NCBI GenBank assembly: GCA_024641635.1
Contig: JAHECS010000003.1
Coordinates: 113,432-177,431, forward strand
DNA length: 64,000 nt
Direction of reading: 5' to 3'
DNA from: Actinomycetes bacterium
Lineage (GTDB): Bacteria; Actinomycetota; Actinomycetes; S36-B12
The notes beneath the pieces were generated by a model, which had not been told where the DNA came from, made no database searches, and worked only from the letters and a program-made list of their open reading frames with translations. Below, piece after piece: positions 16,845-25,711 of the stretch. The translations under genes were made by a program, and so were the position numbers. Positions within the stretch are counted from its first letter, which is position 1. Each line of letters starts with the position of its first letter.

Positions 16845-18101
16845 CTACTTGCGCAGCTGGACGGGGGCCGAGGCCCGGATCCTCTTCTTCGTGACGTTCT
16901 TGCAGGTGCCGTTGAGCGAGCAGACCTGCTTGAAGCCCTTGGTGGAGAACTTCCTGCCCCGGTTGTTCTCCGTCCAGATGATCTTGGTCGGGCGCCCGTC
17001 GAGCGTGAAGCGGCAGGTCACCTTGTTCCCGCCGGTGCACCCGCGGTAGGTGGCCCCAACGACCCATTCCTGCAGGGTCTGGTACGCCGTGGCAGCCGGT
17101 GTGCCGTCGTACATCTGGATGCCGACGAGGTCGTTCTCCGGACCCCAGGCGTACCAGTAGACCCGGCTGAAGCCGAGCCTGAGGGCGTCGAGGTAGGTCC
17201 GGGCGGTCCAGGAGGCCGCCCGACCGTCGACGATGTCCTGGTCCGGGTTGGTCGGCCCGGGTCCGGCGAGCCCGAAGTTGTTCTCGGTGTCCCAGATCGG
17301 CAGATCGGGTGCCCCCGCCGCCGCGAGAATGTCGAGGTAGGTCCTGGCCAGGGCCGCGCGGTCGACCGGGGTGCCGAGCGAGGCCGGGTAGGTGTGGGCC
17401 GACCACACGTCGACGGGCCAGTCGAGCGCCTTCAGCTCGTTCAGGAACGCCGGGTAGAACCGCTTGAACGGTCCGCCGAGGCGGGTCCCGGTACTGGGAG
17501 CGACGACGGTCGCAGCGGGATCGACCGACTTGATGATGTCGTAGGCGTGCTTGGTGAGGTCGGCCATCTCCTTGGCGGTACCGGTCGAGAACGTGGTGAG
17601 GTTCGCCTCGTTCCACGGCTGGTAGGCGGTGATCCGGCCCTTGTACCGGGTGACGACCTGCCGGACCCAGTCATCCCAGTCGGCGATGTTCTGCGGCATG
17701 CCCGCTGCGCCGGGGAACACGCCGGCGGTGCCGCCCGAGGTCGGGTCGTCCGTCGCCCACGAGGGGGTGCCCGCGAGCACCATGAGGATGTCGTTGACGC
17801 CGTTCTCCTGGGCCGTGGTGACCGCCTTGTCCAGCCCGACCCAGATGAACTGGTCCTGGACCCGCTCGATCGACGACCACGTGGTCTCGTTGTCCCACAG
17901 GCGGACGGAGCCGACCGGAACCGTGGGGAACACGCCGTTCTGCAGGTTGAAGACGTGCATGCCGAAGAGGTCCTGCTTCACGGTCGTGCCCTTGAGGTCC
18001 TGGGCTGGCACGCGGGCAGCCTGAGCCGACGGGGCGACGAGGAGCGAGCCGGCGAGGGCCGCGGAGACGGTCAGGCTGGCGAGGGCGGTGAGTCGGCGCA
18101 T
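16845..18101 (-). CDS. Secreted glycoside hydrolase of clan GH-A type
   Basis: Exported protein of 418 residues: signal peptide MRRLTALASL to AQA (about 28), then a TIM barrel. The acid/base glutamate is in AYQPWNEANL (Glu165), matching the NE motif at strand 4 of clan GH-A. A candidate nucleophile is Glu273 in IWDTENNFG at strand 7. VLAGTPSWATDDP and DVWSAHTYP resemble GH39/GH5-like xylosidases and related enzymes. The last 70 residues (basic, with cysteines in YRGCTGGNKVTCRF and QVCSLNGTCKN) form an extra small domain. The polysaccharide target is unknown. It converges on the SDR gene with only 21 bases between. Confidence 0.8.
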   Translation of the reverse strand: MRRLTALASLTVSAALAGSLLVAPSAQAARVPAQDLKGTTVKQDLFGMHVFNLQNGVFPTVPVGSVRLWDNETTWSSIERVQDQFIWVGLDKAVTTAQENGVNDILMVLAGTPSWATDDPTSGGTAGVFPGAAGMPQNIADWDDWVRQVVTRYKGRITAYQPWNEANLTTFSTGTAKEMADLTKHAYDIIKSVDPAATVVAPSTGTRLGGPFKRFYPAFLNELKALDWPVDVWSAHTYPASLGTPVDRAALARTYLDILAAAGAPDLPIWDTENNFGLAGPGPTNPDQDIVDGRAASWTARTYLDALRLGFSRVYWYAWGPENDLVGIQMYDGTPAATAYQTLQEWVVGATYRGCTGGNKVTCRFTLDGRPTKIIWTENNRGRKFSTKGFKQVCSLNGTCKNVTKKRIRASAPVQLRK

Positions 18102-18147
18102 CCGGCCATGGTGCCATGGCCCCCCGGGCGGGCCGAAATCGGCGCGG

Positions 18148-19671
18148 TCAGCTGCGGCGTGCCGCTGCGACGATGGTCACATCGTCGCGACGCCAGTCCG
18201 ATGCTCGGTGCCGGACCTGGGCGAGCAGACGGGAGATGAGCTCGTCCGGATTCTCCCGGACCGGGGCATCCATGCCTCGGATGAACTGGGACACGGTGGA
18301 CGACTCGAGCTCGTCGCCGTCGGCGTTTCGAGACTCCACCAGGCCGTCGGTGAACGCCACCACGGCGTCACCGGGGGAGAAGAACCGGCTTCGAACGGAC
18401 CATGCGCCGCCGAGCGACGATACGAGCGGGCCGGTGGGCTCGCACAGCGAGGAGTCCTTGTCGCGCGTGACGACGATGGCCGGGTGGTGGCCGGCATTGC
18501 ACCACGTGAGGGTGCCAGCGTCGGTATCGATCTCGATGAGGATCGCCGTCACGAAGTGGGTGTCGTCCGAGCAGGAGCCGGCCGCCATCTCGACCACCGA
18601 CTCGAGGGTCAGGCCGGCCTGGAGACCGGCACGGACGATGGACCGGACGCGCACGGCGGTGATGCTGGCCTCCGGTCCGTGCCCGGAGACGTCGGCGACG
18701 ACGACGGCAACCGAGCCGCCCGGCCTCGGGACGACGTCCCACCAGTCTCCTGCCACGACGCCCTCGGCGGACTGGCTGGACCCGGCGATCACGAGGCCCG
18801 GTCCCGTCTGCGGCGCCGGGGCGGTGAGCTCGGCCTGCATGGCCGCGACGAGGGGCGCGTCCTGGACCAGTCCCTCCTTGGCGGCCTGCGCCTCGTCGAT
18901 CTCGTGAACGAGGCTGCGCCTGAGGAACTCGGCGTCGACGCCGACCGCCCTGATCTCGGGCGGTCCCCCGGGTCGGATTGGCGCTGTGTGACCCGGCTCG
19001 CCCGCGGCGAGCTGCAGGTCGCCGCGCAGGCTTCGCAGCGGCCGAAGGACCCATCCCCGCAGGCCTGCGTAGAAGAGCGCGAGCCCGAGGAGGATGAGCA
19101 GGCCCACCACGAGCAGGCTGATCCCGAAGACCCGGGTGACGCTCGCCACCGCCGATGAGGCCGCATCCCGTGAGTCGTTCAGCGCTCCCTGCAATCCGGC
19201 GGATGCAGCCACCATCTGGTCATACGCCGCCCATGACTCCTCGGAGTTGGTCTCCTTCATGGCCCGGTTGCGCTTGCCCGCCTCCATGAGGGTGATGGAC
19301 GGCTCGGCGTCGGTCTTGACCCAGCCGCGCTGCGCTGCCCTCGCGGCTGCGATGAGATCCGCGATCGTCGCGTCGTCGGCGAAGTCGTCGCGCAACTGGT
19401 CGAGCAGCGTGGTGGCGCGCCCGATCGTCTGGCGGTACTCGTCGAGTGAGGCATCCCGGCTGAGCATGATGTAGTCCGAGAGGGACCCGCTCGCGTTGGC
19501 CTGCTCGAGGGTGAGCTGAGCGGAGGTGTCGACGGCCGGTGAGATGACGTCCTGGATGGCGATGTTGACGGATGCAGTCAGCGCATACTGGGCCAGCAGG
19601 ACCACGCCCATGAGGACGACGGCCACGAGGGCCACGCCGGACGCGATGAGCGTCCTCGTCCTGAGGGTCAC
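18148..19671 (-). CDS. Membrane receptor with SpoIIE-type PP2C phosphatase domain
   Basis: Protein of 507 residues. Two membrane helices (about 9-31 and about 185-210) enclose a helical extracytoplasmic domain of the CHASE3/four-helix-bundle kind. A HAMP-like stretch (GWVLRPLRSLRGDLQLAAG) leads into a SpoIIE phosphatase domain with metal-binding aspartates in VVAGDWWDVV, VVADVSGHG, FTDGLVE and RRDDVTIV. Such RsbU-like receptors dephosphorylate anti-sigma-factor antagonists in partner-switching stress pathways. No antagonist or switch kinase is encoded nearby, so its partner lies elsewhere. The GTG start has no clear ribosome site. Confidence 0.87.
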   Translation of the reverse strand: MTLRTRTLIASGVALVAVVLMGVVLLAQYALTASVNIAIQDVISPAVDTSAQLTLEQANASGSLSDYIMLSRDASLDEYRQTIGRATTLLDQLRDDFADDATIADLIAAARAAQRGWVKTDAEPSITLMEAGKRNRAMKETNSEESWAAYDQMVAASAGLQGALNDSRDAASSAVASVTRVFGISLLVVGLLILLGLALFYAGLRGWVLRPLRSLRGDLQLAAGEPGHTAPIRPGGPPEIRAVGVDAEFLRRSLVHEIDEAQAAKEGLVQDAPLVAAMQAELTAPAPQTGPGLVIAGSSQSAEGVVAGDWWDVVPRPGGSVAVVVADVSGHGPEASITAVRVRSIVRAGLQAGLTLESVVEMAAGSCSDDTHFVTAILIEIDTDAGTLTWCNAGHHPAIVVTRDKDSSLCEPTGPLVSSLGGAWSVRSRFFSPGDAVVAFTDGLVESRNADGDELESSTVSQFIRGMDAPVRENPDELISRLLAQVRHRASDWRRDDVTIVAAARRS

Positions 19672-19752
19672 GGCCGACAGGCTAATCGGTCGGGCCCGTA
19701 CGTAGGTTCGGCTCGGCGACCTTCCCTCGCCATCGTGGCGAGATCACACGTC

Positions 19753-21924
19753 TCAGCCGTCACCGGCCGCGGCTTGCGTGATGGCCGCGGCCACGCCGTC
19801 GGCGAGAAGCAGTGAGCCAGGCACGGCCAGGTGGGTCTCGTCCTGGTAGACGGGCTGGCCCTCGCGTTCGGTCGAGCAGGTCTCCCCGGGACAGAGATCG
19901 GGAATCGGGTCGTAGACCGTGACGCCCGGGTAGTCCTCGGCGAGCGCCTGCTCGACCTGCCAGGCCGGGTCGCGGTATGCCTCCGCGTCAGAGCGCGGGA
20001 TCTCGAAGGCCCGGGGGCCGAAGGCCTCGGAGAGCAGCGACGTCGGATCGGTGAAGCCGTCCATCTCGGGAACCGCGGCGATGATGACGACGGGGATGCC
20101 GGCGTCGGCGAGCTCCCGAACGACCGGCTCGAGGCCCTTGGCGTACAGCGCCGCCGCCTCGTCCGTCGAGTCGGCCCGGCTGCCGTCGTCTCGCGCGACC
20201 GTGCGCCACCCGTTGGCCGGCCGCACGTACCCTCCGGAGCGGTTGGCGATCACCACGACTGCGGGCTGTTCCCTGAGCGCGTACGCGACGACGGACTGCT
20301 GCCACGTCCGGCACGGGTAGTTGTGCACGCCACTGGACTCGCGCGCGAGGAAGGGACAGCCGGTGTGGCTCGTGGCCACGGTGGCGAGCCCCAGCCGTTG
20401 TCCCGCATCGATGACCCCGTCGGCGAGCGCGTACGCCTGCGAGTCGCCGGCGAGCAGGATCGTGCCCGACGCGTCGGCGGGGCCGAATCGGCAGGCCTCC
20501 GGGTCGAGGTCGCTGTTGACGCATCCGGCTCGGACGACGGCGTGCTGCGATCGCAGGCTGCCACCCTCGCCACCGGCGACCTCTCCGTCCTCGATCGCGG
20601 CGGTCCCTCCGTCGTCGGCCTGGGCATCGGGCGTGCCGGTCCCCGGATCCGGACGAGGGTCGGCAACGACGCTTCCGACGGTCGGCGCACCGCCCGGCGA
20701 CTGGAGACCCCAGCCGCCGTTCGCCCCCGCGAGCAGTCCCAGGCAGAGCAGCATCGGTATCGCCACCGTGGTGGTGATGAGGGCGGCGGCCCGAGGCCGG
20801 GACCGGGGTCTGTAGCGGCGCAGGGGCTGCTCCACGAAGCGATAGGACAGTGCTGCCGGCACGGCGGACGCGATCGCCGCGGCGACGAGCAGATCCGGTC
20901 GGTGCGGGTAGAGGAGCGCGGTGAAGACGATGACCGGCCAGTGCCACAGGTACCAGGAGTAGGAGAGGTCCCCGATCACGACCATCGGGCGAGCGGACAG
21001 CGCCGAGGTCACCCCGACCGTGCGGTGCGAGCCGGCGAGGATGACGAGCACGGTCCCGCTGACGGGAAGCAGGGCGACCAGGCCCGGGAAGGGCTGGCTC
21101 TCGTGGATGACGAGGGCGGACAGGGCGATGAGCAGGGCGCCGCCCAGCCCGATCGCGCGAGATGCGGCGACTGACGGGATCGGGATACGCGCGAGGAGGA
21201 GGGCGAGCAGTGCCCCGGCCGCGAACTCCCAGGCGCGGGTGATCGAGGAGTAGAACGCGAACGACTCCGGGCCGCCGAAGAACTCGGTCACGACGCCGGC
21301 GAGCGGGGAACCCTGCGACCAGGCGAGGGACAGGGCGAAGGACCCGGCCGCGACGAGCGCGACGATGGTCACCGGGGCCAGACGGCGGCGCCTGGCGATC
21401 GTCCACCCGAGCGCCAGCGTCGCGGGGAACACGAGGTAGAACTGCTCCTCCACCGACAGGGACCACGTGTGGAGCAGCGGGTTGGTCGTCGCTCCGGCGG
21501 CGAAGTAGTCGCCCGCGGCGTGGCCGATGACGTAGTTCGCCGCGAGCAGCATCGCGCCGAGGCCCGTACGGGCGGTCGTCTGCTGGGCGCCGAAGGGATT
21601 CTGGACGACCACCGAGACGAGGGCCACGACACCCACGAGCAGCGCCAGGGCAGGGGTCAGTCGCAGGAAGCGCCGCAGGTAGAACCGTCCGAACCGCAGG
21701 CGTGCGTGCTGCGCCCATTCCCGCATGAGCATCGCGGTGATCACGAAGCCGGAGATGACGAAGAAGACGTCCACACCGACGAAGCCGCCGGGCACCGGCA
21801 GTTCCGCGTGGAACGCGATGACGAGGAGGACGGCGATCGCCCGGAGGCCCTGGATGTCGGGTCGGCGGCTCCCGGAGGGGTCGACCCGTGTGGTGGAGGG
21901 TCGCTCGTCCACACGGGCCGTCAT
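19753..21924 (-). CDS. Membrane O-acyltransferase with C-terminal SGNH domain (OafA/YrhL type)
   Basis: Protein of 723 residues. The N-terminal half is an acyltransferase-3 membrane domain of about ten helices opening with RPDIQGLRAIAVLLVIAFHAE and FVGVDVFFVISGFVIT. A periplasmic SGNH hydrolase-like domain follows, with GDSQAYALADG (catalytic Ser) and a terminal DETHLAVPGS (Asp/His pair). This fusion acetylates or otherwise acylates cell-surface polysaccharides or lipids, moving acyl groups across the membrane. ATG 21924 overlaps the stop of the upstream EamA gene (ATGA), so they share a transcript; the longer open frame is not used. The acceptor is unknown. Confidence 0.88.
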   Translation of the reverse strand: MTARVDERPSTTRVDPSGSRRPDIQGLRAIAVLLVIAFHAELPVPGGFVGVDVFFVISGFVITAMLMREWAQHARLRFGRFYLRRFLRLTPALALLVGVVALVSVVVQNPFGAQQTTARTGLGAMLLAANYVIGHAAGDYFAAGATTNPLLHTWSLSVEEQFYLVFPATLALGWTIARRRRLAPVTIVALVAAGSFALSLAWSQGSPLAGVVTEFFGGPESFAFYSSITRAWEFAAGALLALLLARIPIPSVAASRAIGLGGALLIALSALVIHESQPFPGLVALLPVSGTVLVILAGSHRTVGVTSALSARPMVVIGDLSYSWYLWHWPVIVFTALLYPHRPDLLVAAAIASAVPAALSYRFVEQPLRRYRPRSRPRAAALITTTVAIPMLLCLGLLAGANGGWGLQSPGGAPTVGSVVADPRPDPGTGTPDAQADDGGTAAIEDGEVAGGEGGSLRSQHAVVRAGCVNSDLDPEACRFGPADASGTILLAGDSQAYALADGVIDAGQRLGLATVATSHTGCPFLARESSGVHNYPCRTWQQSVVAYALREQPAVVVIANRSGGYVRPANGWRTVARDDGSRADSTDEAAALYAKGLEPVVRELADAGIPVVIIAAVPEMDGFTDPTSLLSEAFGPRAFEIPRSDAEAYRDPAWQVEQALAEDYPGVTVYDPIPDLCPGETCSTEREGQPVYQDETHLAVPGSLLLADGVAAAITQAAAGDG

Positions 21925-22856
21925 CGAATGCGCCGTTCCCCCGACACCACCAGCGCCACGCCGCCCGTGACGATCGTCAGCCCGAGCAGGACGTCCCGGG
22001 TGATCGGCTCGCCGATGAGCGCGAAGCCGAGCAGCACGGCGATGGCGGGGTTCACGTACGCATAGGTGGCGGTCAGGGAAAGGGGGGCATGCGCCAGCAG
22101 CCAGGTGTACGAGAGGTACCCCGCGATCGAGGCGAGGACGAGCCAGCCCCACGCCCACCATGCGCTCGGCGTGATCTGCTCGAGATGGATGCGCTCGCCC
22201 CGGATGGCCCCGGCCCCGATGAGCGCGGCCGCGGCGAAGGCCATCTCGTACGCCGTCGTCACGAGGAGGTTGCGTGGGAACTCGTACCCCGTCGAGCGCC
22301 AGGAGAACCAGGCCCAGCAGAAGCTGGATCCCATGATGGCAACGGACCAGATCAGGACGTCCTTCTCGTCGCCGGACACCGGGGCGGTTCCGCCCGGCAG
22401 CAGCATGAGTGCCAGGCCGGCCAGACCCACCGCGACCCCGATAAGGGTCAGCCGTTGGGGGCGGTCACCCGCTCGAAGCCTGAGCAGCACCACCCACAGC
22501 GGCATCACCGCGACGAGAAGGGCCACAACGCCGCTGGGGACGTAACGCTCGGCCAGGGCGACCGTGCCGATTCCGACGCCGAGGAGGGCCACGCCCATGA
22601 CCGCCACCGAGCGGAGCTGGCCCGTCGTGATGAGCAGCACCTTCGGGCCCTTGGTGGCGACGAGGACGAGCCCGAGGACCAGCGTGGCGGCGACGAAGCG
22701 GAACCCGTTGGCCATCAAGGGCGGCATCGACCTGCCCGCGACCGCGATCCCGAGGTACGTCGACCCCCAGATCAGCCACAGCGCGATGAGCGGTCCCCAG
22801 ACGGCCAGGCCGCCGGACCGCTCCGGCGCGCGCAGCCCGGTCGTCGTCACGCGCAC
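21921..22856 (-). CDS. EamA/DMT-family transporter
   Basis: Drug/metabolite-type exporter of 311 residues with ten predicted helices in two EamA repeats. The opening LIALWLIWGSTYLGIAVA is characteristic, and the second repeat ends AYVNPAIAVLLGFALIGEP. GTG 22856 is chosen because GGAGGG lies nine bases upstream and the helices start soon after; the frame is open for another 80 codons but those have no homology. It is the first gene of an operon with the acyltransferase. It diverges from cydA. The substrate is unknown; relatives export amino acids or small metabolites. Confidence 0.85.
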   Translation of the reverse strand: MRVTTTGLRAPERSGGLAVWGPLIALWLIWGSTYLGIAVAGRSMPPLMANGFRFVAATLVLGLVLVATKGPKVLLITTGQLRSVAVMGVALLGVGIGTVALAERYVPSGVVALLVAVMPLWVVLLRLRAGDRPQRLTLIGVAVGLAGLALMLLPGGTAPVSGDEKDVLIWSVAIMGSSFCWAWFSWRSTGYEFPRNLLVTTAYEMAFAAAALIGAGAIRGERIHLEQITPSAWWAWGWLVLASIAGYLSYTWLLAHAPLSLTATYAYVNPAIAVLLGFALIGEPITRDVLLGLTIVTGGVALVVSGERRIR

Positions 22857-22954
22857 ACTGTCCCACCCTCCGAGAGCAGCCCTCACTCCGGCAAGCGACG
22901 GGACGAACGGGGCAGTCGGGGTCGGAATCCGTGAACGGCCTCCGACGCCCGATA

Positions 22955-22974
22955 TTCGGGACCAAAGTCCCGGG
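22955..22974. promoter_or_regulatory. DosR/DevR-box-like palindrome upstream of cydA
   Basis: TTCGGGACCAAAGTCCCGGG has a perfect core GGGAC-4-GTCCC and agrees with the mycobacterial DosR consensus (recalled as TTSGGGACTWWAGTCCCSAA) at 17 of 20 positions. It ends 120 bases before cydA and points to hypoxia or NO-responsive control by the DosR-like regulator encoded 8 kb away. Confidence 0.65.
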
Positions 22975-23023
22975 TGAAACGGACTCACGTCGGGAAAGCG
23001 CGGCGCCTCGAGGAGAAGAATCC

Positions 23024-23098
23024 GTGTCAGCAATGCCGGGCCTGGCTCGGCGCGGACGTCTGCCGCAGGGCAGCCGACGACGAAGGACAGCGGCATGA
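23024..23098 (+). CDS. Putative 24-residue leader peptide upstream of cydA
   Basis: A short frame begins with GTG 23024, eight bases after AGGAG, and ends with a TGA that overlaps the cydA ATG (ATGA). The product would be VSAMPGLARRGRLPQGSRRRRTAA, rich in arginine. It resembles nothing I know. The good ribosome site and exact overlap suggest a translated leader coupling cydA translation, but such overlaps also arise by chance in GC-rich DNA, and cydA has its own AAGGA. Confidence 0.3.
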   Translation: MSAMPGLARRGRLPQGSRRRRTAA

Positions 23099-24516
23099 CT
23101 GCGCTTCAACTCTCCCAGTGGCAGTTCGGCATCACGACCGTGTACCACTTCCTCTTCGTCCCCATCACCCTCGGGACGGTCTGGCTCGTGGCGGGCTTCC
23201 AGACGGCGTGGTACCGGACCGGCAAGGTCAAGTACCTCCAGCTGACGAAGTTCTTCGGAAAGCTGTTCCTCATCAACTTCGCCATGGGCGTCGTGACCGG
23301 GATCGTGCAGGAGTTCCAGTTCGGCATGAACTGGAGCGAGTACTCCCGCTTCGTCGGCGACGTGTTCGGCGCGCCGCTGGCGATGGAGGGGCTGCTGGCC
23401 TTCTTCCTCGAGTCGACCTTCCTCGGACTGTGGATCTTCGGCTGGGATCGCCTTCCGAAGAGGCTTCACCTGGCCACCATCTGGCTCGCTGCCGCCGGGA
23501 CGGCGTTCTCGGCGTACTTCATCCTGGCTGCGAACGCGTTCATGCAGCACCCGGTCGGCTTCACGTACGACGAGAGCCTTCAGCGCGCGGTGCTCACCGA
23601 CATCTTCGCGGTGCTGTTCCAGAACACCGCCTGGATCGCCTTCCTGCACACCCTGGCGGCGTCCTTCCTGGTCGCAGGCGCTCTGCTGGCCGGCATCAGC
23701 GGATGGATGCTCTTCAAGAACCGTCAGGTCGACGTGTTCCGCAGCTCGGCGAAGCTGGGCGCGTGGGTGATCCTCATCTCGGCCGTTGTCGTGTCGGTCT
23801 CCGGCGACATGGACATGAAGATCATGGTCCAGCAGCAGCCGATGAAGGTGGCGGCGGCCGAGGCCCTGTACTCCACCCAGGAGAACGCGCCGTTCAGCAT
23901 CCTGTCGGTCGGCGATGTGTCGGGTGACTCGGCGACCGCCATCATGGAGGTCCCCGGGCTGCTCTCCTTCCTCGCCACCGGCACGTGGGACGGCCCCGAC
24001 AGCACCGTGCAGGGGATCGACGACCTGCAGGCGGAGTACCAGGCCACGTACGGTCCTGGCGACTACATCCCGTACGTCCCGATCACCTACTGGGGCTTCC
24101 GCCTGATGATCGGGCTGGGCATGATCGCCGCGCTGTACGCGCTGTGGGCGCTGTTCGCGATGCGGGGTGGACGGGTGCCACGCAGCCGCTTCTTCGCCGT
24201 GGCGAGCACCTGGATCCTCTTCTTCCCGCTGTTCGGCATCTCCTTCGGCTGGATCTTCACCGAGATGGGCCGCCAGCCCTGGATCGTGTTCGGCCAGCAG
24301 CTCGTGTCCGAGGGCGGGTCTCCCCTGCTCAGCACGACCGAGGTGTGGTTGTCGATGATCGGCTTCACCCTGCTGTACGCGGTGCTCGCGATCCTCGAGG
24401 TCGCGCTGATGCTGAAGTACATCAAGGCGGGGGCACCGGAGCCACAGGACGTCGTCACGGATCCCTACGGGGACGCGCAGAAGGACGACGACAAGCAGCT
24501 CTACTTCGCTTACTAG
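23095..24516 (+). CDS. cydA: Cytochrome bd ubiquinol/menaquinol oxidase subunit I
   Basis: Catalytic haem-bearing subunit of the high-affinity terminal oxidase, 473 residues with about nine membrane helices. The N-terminal SQWQFGITTVYHFLFVP carries the haem b595 ligand His18. FLHTLAASF holds the likely second histidine ligand, and GRQPWIVFGQ is the quinol-oxidase signature. The Q-loop is short, as usual outside proteobacteria. The enzyme reduces O2 to water without pumping protons and supports growth at low oxygen or under NO and sulfide. AAGGA precedes the ATG. It starts the cydABDC-dosS cluster, with a DosR-box-like palindrome upstream. Confidence 0.97.
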   Translation: MTALQLSQWQFGITTVYHFLFVPITLGTVWLVAGFQTAWYRTGKVKYLQLTKFFGKLFLINFAMGVVTGIVQEFQFGMNWSEYSRFVGDVFGAPLAMEGLLAFFLESTFLGLWIFGWDRLPKRLHLATIWLAAAGTAFSAYFILAANAFMQHPVGFTYDESLQRAVLTDIFAVLFQNTAWIAFLHTLAASFLVAGALLAGISGWMLFKNRQVDVFRSSAKLGAWVILISAVVVSVSGDMDMKIMVQQQPMKVAAAEALYSTQENAPFSILSVGDVSGDSATAIMEVPGLLSFLATGTWDGPDSTVQGIDDLQAEYQATYGPGDYIPYVPITYWGFRLMIGLGMIAALYALWALFAMRGGRVPRSRFFAVASTWILFFPLFGISFGWIFTEMGRQPWIVFGQQLVSEGGSPLLSTTEVWLSMIGFTLLYAVLAILEVALMLKYIKAGAPEPQDVVTDPYGDAQKDDDKQLYFAY

Positions 24517-24546
24517 GCCGACGAGAACAGGGATTAGGGACACATC

Positions 24547-25638
24547 ATGGATCTGCAAACCGTCTGGTTCATCCTGGTAGCGGTTCTCTGGATCGGCTAC
24601 TTCGTCCTCGACGGGTTCGACCTCGGGGTCGGGATGCTGCTGCCGATCATCGGCAAGGACGACCTCCGTCGTCGCGTCATGATCAACTCGATCGCGACCG
24701 TGTGGGACGGCAACGAGGTCTGGCTGCTCGTGGCCGGCGGCGCCACTTTCGCCGCCTTCCCTCTCTGGTACGCCACGATGTTCAGCGGCTTCTACCTGGC
24801 ACTGTTCCTCGTCCTGGTCGGGCTGATCCTTCGCGGGATCGGGCTGGAGTACCGCGGCAAGCGCAACTCCGACTCCTGGCGCCGGCGGATGGACTGGATG
24901 ATCACGGTGGGCTCGGCCCTGCCGGCCCTGCTCTTCGGCGTGGCCTTCGGCAACGTGATCAGCGGAACGCCGATCGAGCCGCTGGCGGGTACCCCCGCCG
25001 GAACCGACTTCGCGGTCAACGCGATGTCGCTGAACTACACCGGCAACCTCTTCACGCTGCTCAACCCGTTCTCCCTGCTGGTCGGCCTCATGACCCTCAC
25101 CGTCTTCATGGCCCACGGTGCGATCTTCCTCGCGCTGAAGACGTCCGGTGAGGTTCGGGACGCGGCACGATCGGTCGCGCTCAAGATCGGCCTGGCCGCC
25201 GCCGTCGCCGCCGTGGGTGCCCTGCTGTGGGCGCAGGCCTTCTCCGGCCGGGTCGCCGTCACGCTGCCACTGGCGCTGATCGCTGCCGTGCTGTGGCTGG
25301 GCGCGCTGTTCATGACGATGCGAGGGCGCGATGGCTGGGCATTCATCCTGAGCACGGCGACGATCGCTTTCGCGGTGACCGAGATGTTCGTCGGGCTGTT
25401 CCCGAACGTCATGGTGAGCAGCACGGACGCGCTCTACAACCTGACGGTGTACAACTCCTCGAGCCAGTCGTACACGCTGACCGTGATGACCATCGTCGCG
25501 GCCGTCATGACACCGATCGTGCTGATCTACCAGGGCTGGACGTTCTGGGTGTTCCGCAAGCGCATCAGCACGTCGATGATCCCGCCGCAGCCCGAGTCCG
25601 GGCGGGCGGACGACCGCTACGCCGGCGTCGGCAGGTAG
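24547..25638 (+). CDS. cydB: Cytochrome bd oxidase subunit II
   Basis: Second structural subunit of cytochrome bd, 363 residues with eight or nine membrane helices. WFILVAVLWIGYFVLDGFDLGVG and the hallmark TVWDGNEVWLLVAGG identify the family. It packs against CydA and is needed for haem insertion. The gene follows cydA by 30 bases on the same strand. A perfect 17-bp hairpin lies between it and cydD and may lower expression of the downstream exporter genes relative to the oxidase. Confidence 0.97.
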   Translation: MDLQTVWFILVAVLWIGYFVLDGFDLGVGMLLPIIGKDDLRRRVMINSIATVWDGNEVWLLVAGGATFAAFPLWYATMFSGFYLALFLVLVGLILRGIGLEYRGKRNSDSWRRRMDWMITVGSALPALLFGVAFGNVISGTPIEPLAGTPAGTDFAVNAMSLNYTGNLFTLLNPFSLLVGLMTLTVFMAHGAIFLALKTSGEVRDAARSVALKIGLAAAVAAVGALLWAQAFSGRVAVTLPLALIAAVLWLGALFMTMRGRDGWAFILSTATIAFAVTEMFVGLFPNVMVSSTDALYNLTVYNSSSQSYTLTVMTIVAAVMTPIVLIYQGWTFWVFRKRISTSMIPPQPESGRADDRYAGVGR

Positions 25639-25655
25639 TCGACCACAGCCCCGCT

Positions 25656-25692
25656 GTCGATGGGGTCGCCCCAGTGGGGCGACCCCATCGAC
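25656..25692 (+). terminator. Perfect 17-bp hairpin between cydB and cydD
   Basis: The arms 25656-25672 (GTCGATGGGGTCGCCCC) and 25676-25692 are exact complements with loop AGT. It starts 17 bases after the cydB stop and ends 19 bases before the cydD start. No T-run follows. It may be a partial terminator, or an mRNA-stabilising or processing element, that sets different levels for oxidase and exporter genes. Confidence 0.65.
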
Positions 25693-25711
25693 GTGTCAGG
25701 ATGACCACACC

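Noticed and set aside
22465..25116. Antisense open frame of 883 codons across cydA-cydB on the minus strand
   Set aside because: It mirrors cydA and cydB, is of low complexity with many Gln/Glu/Arg/His, and shows no domain. Long antisense frames are usual in DNA of this GC content.
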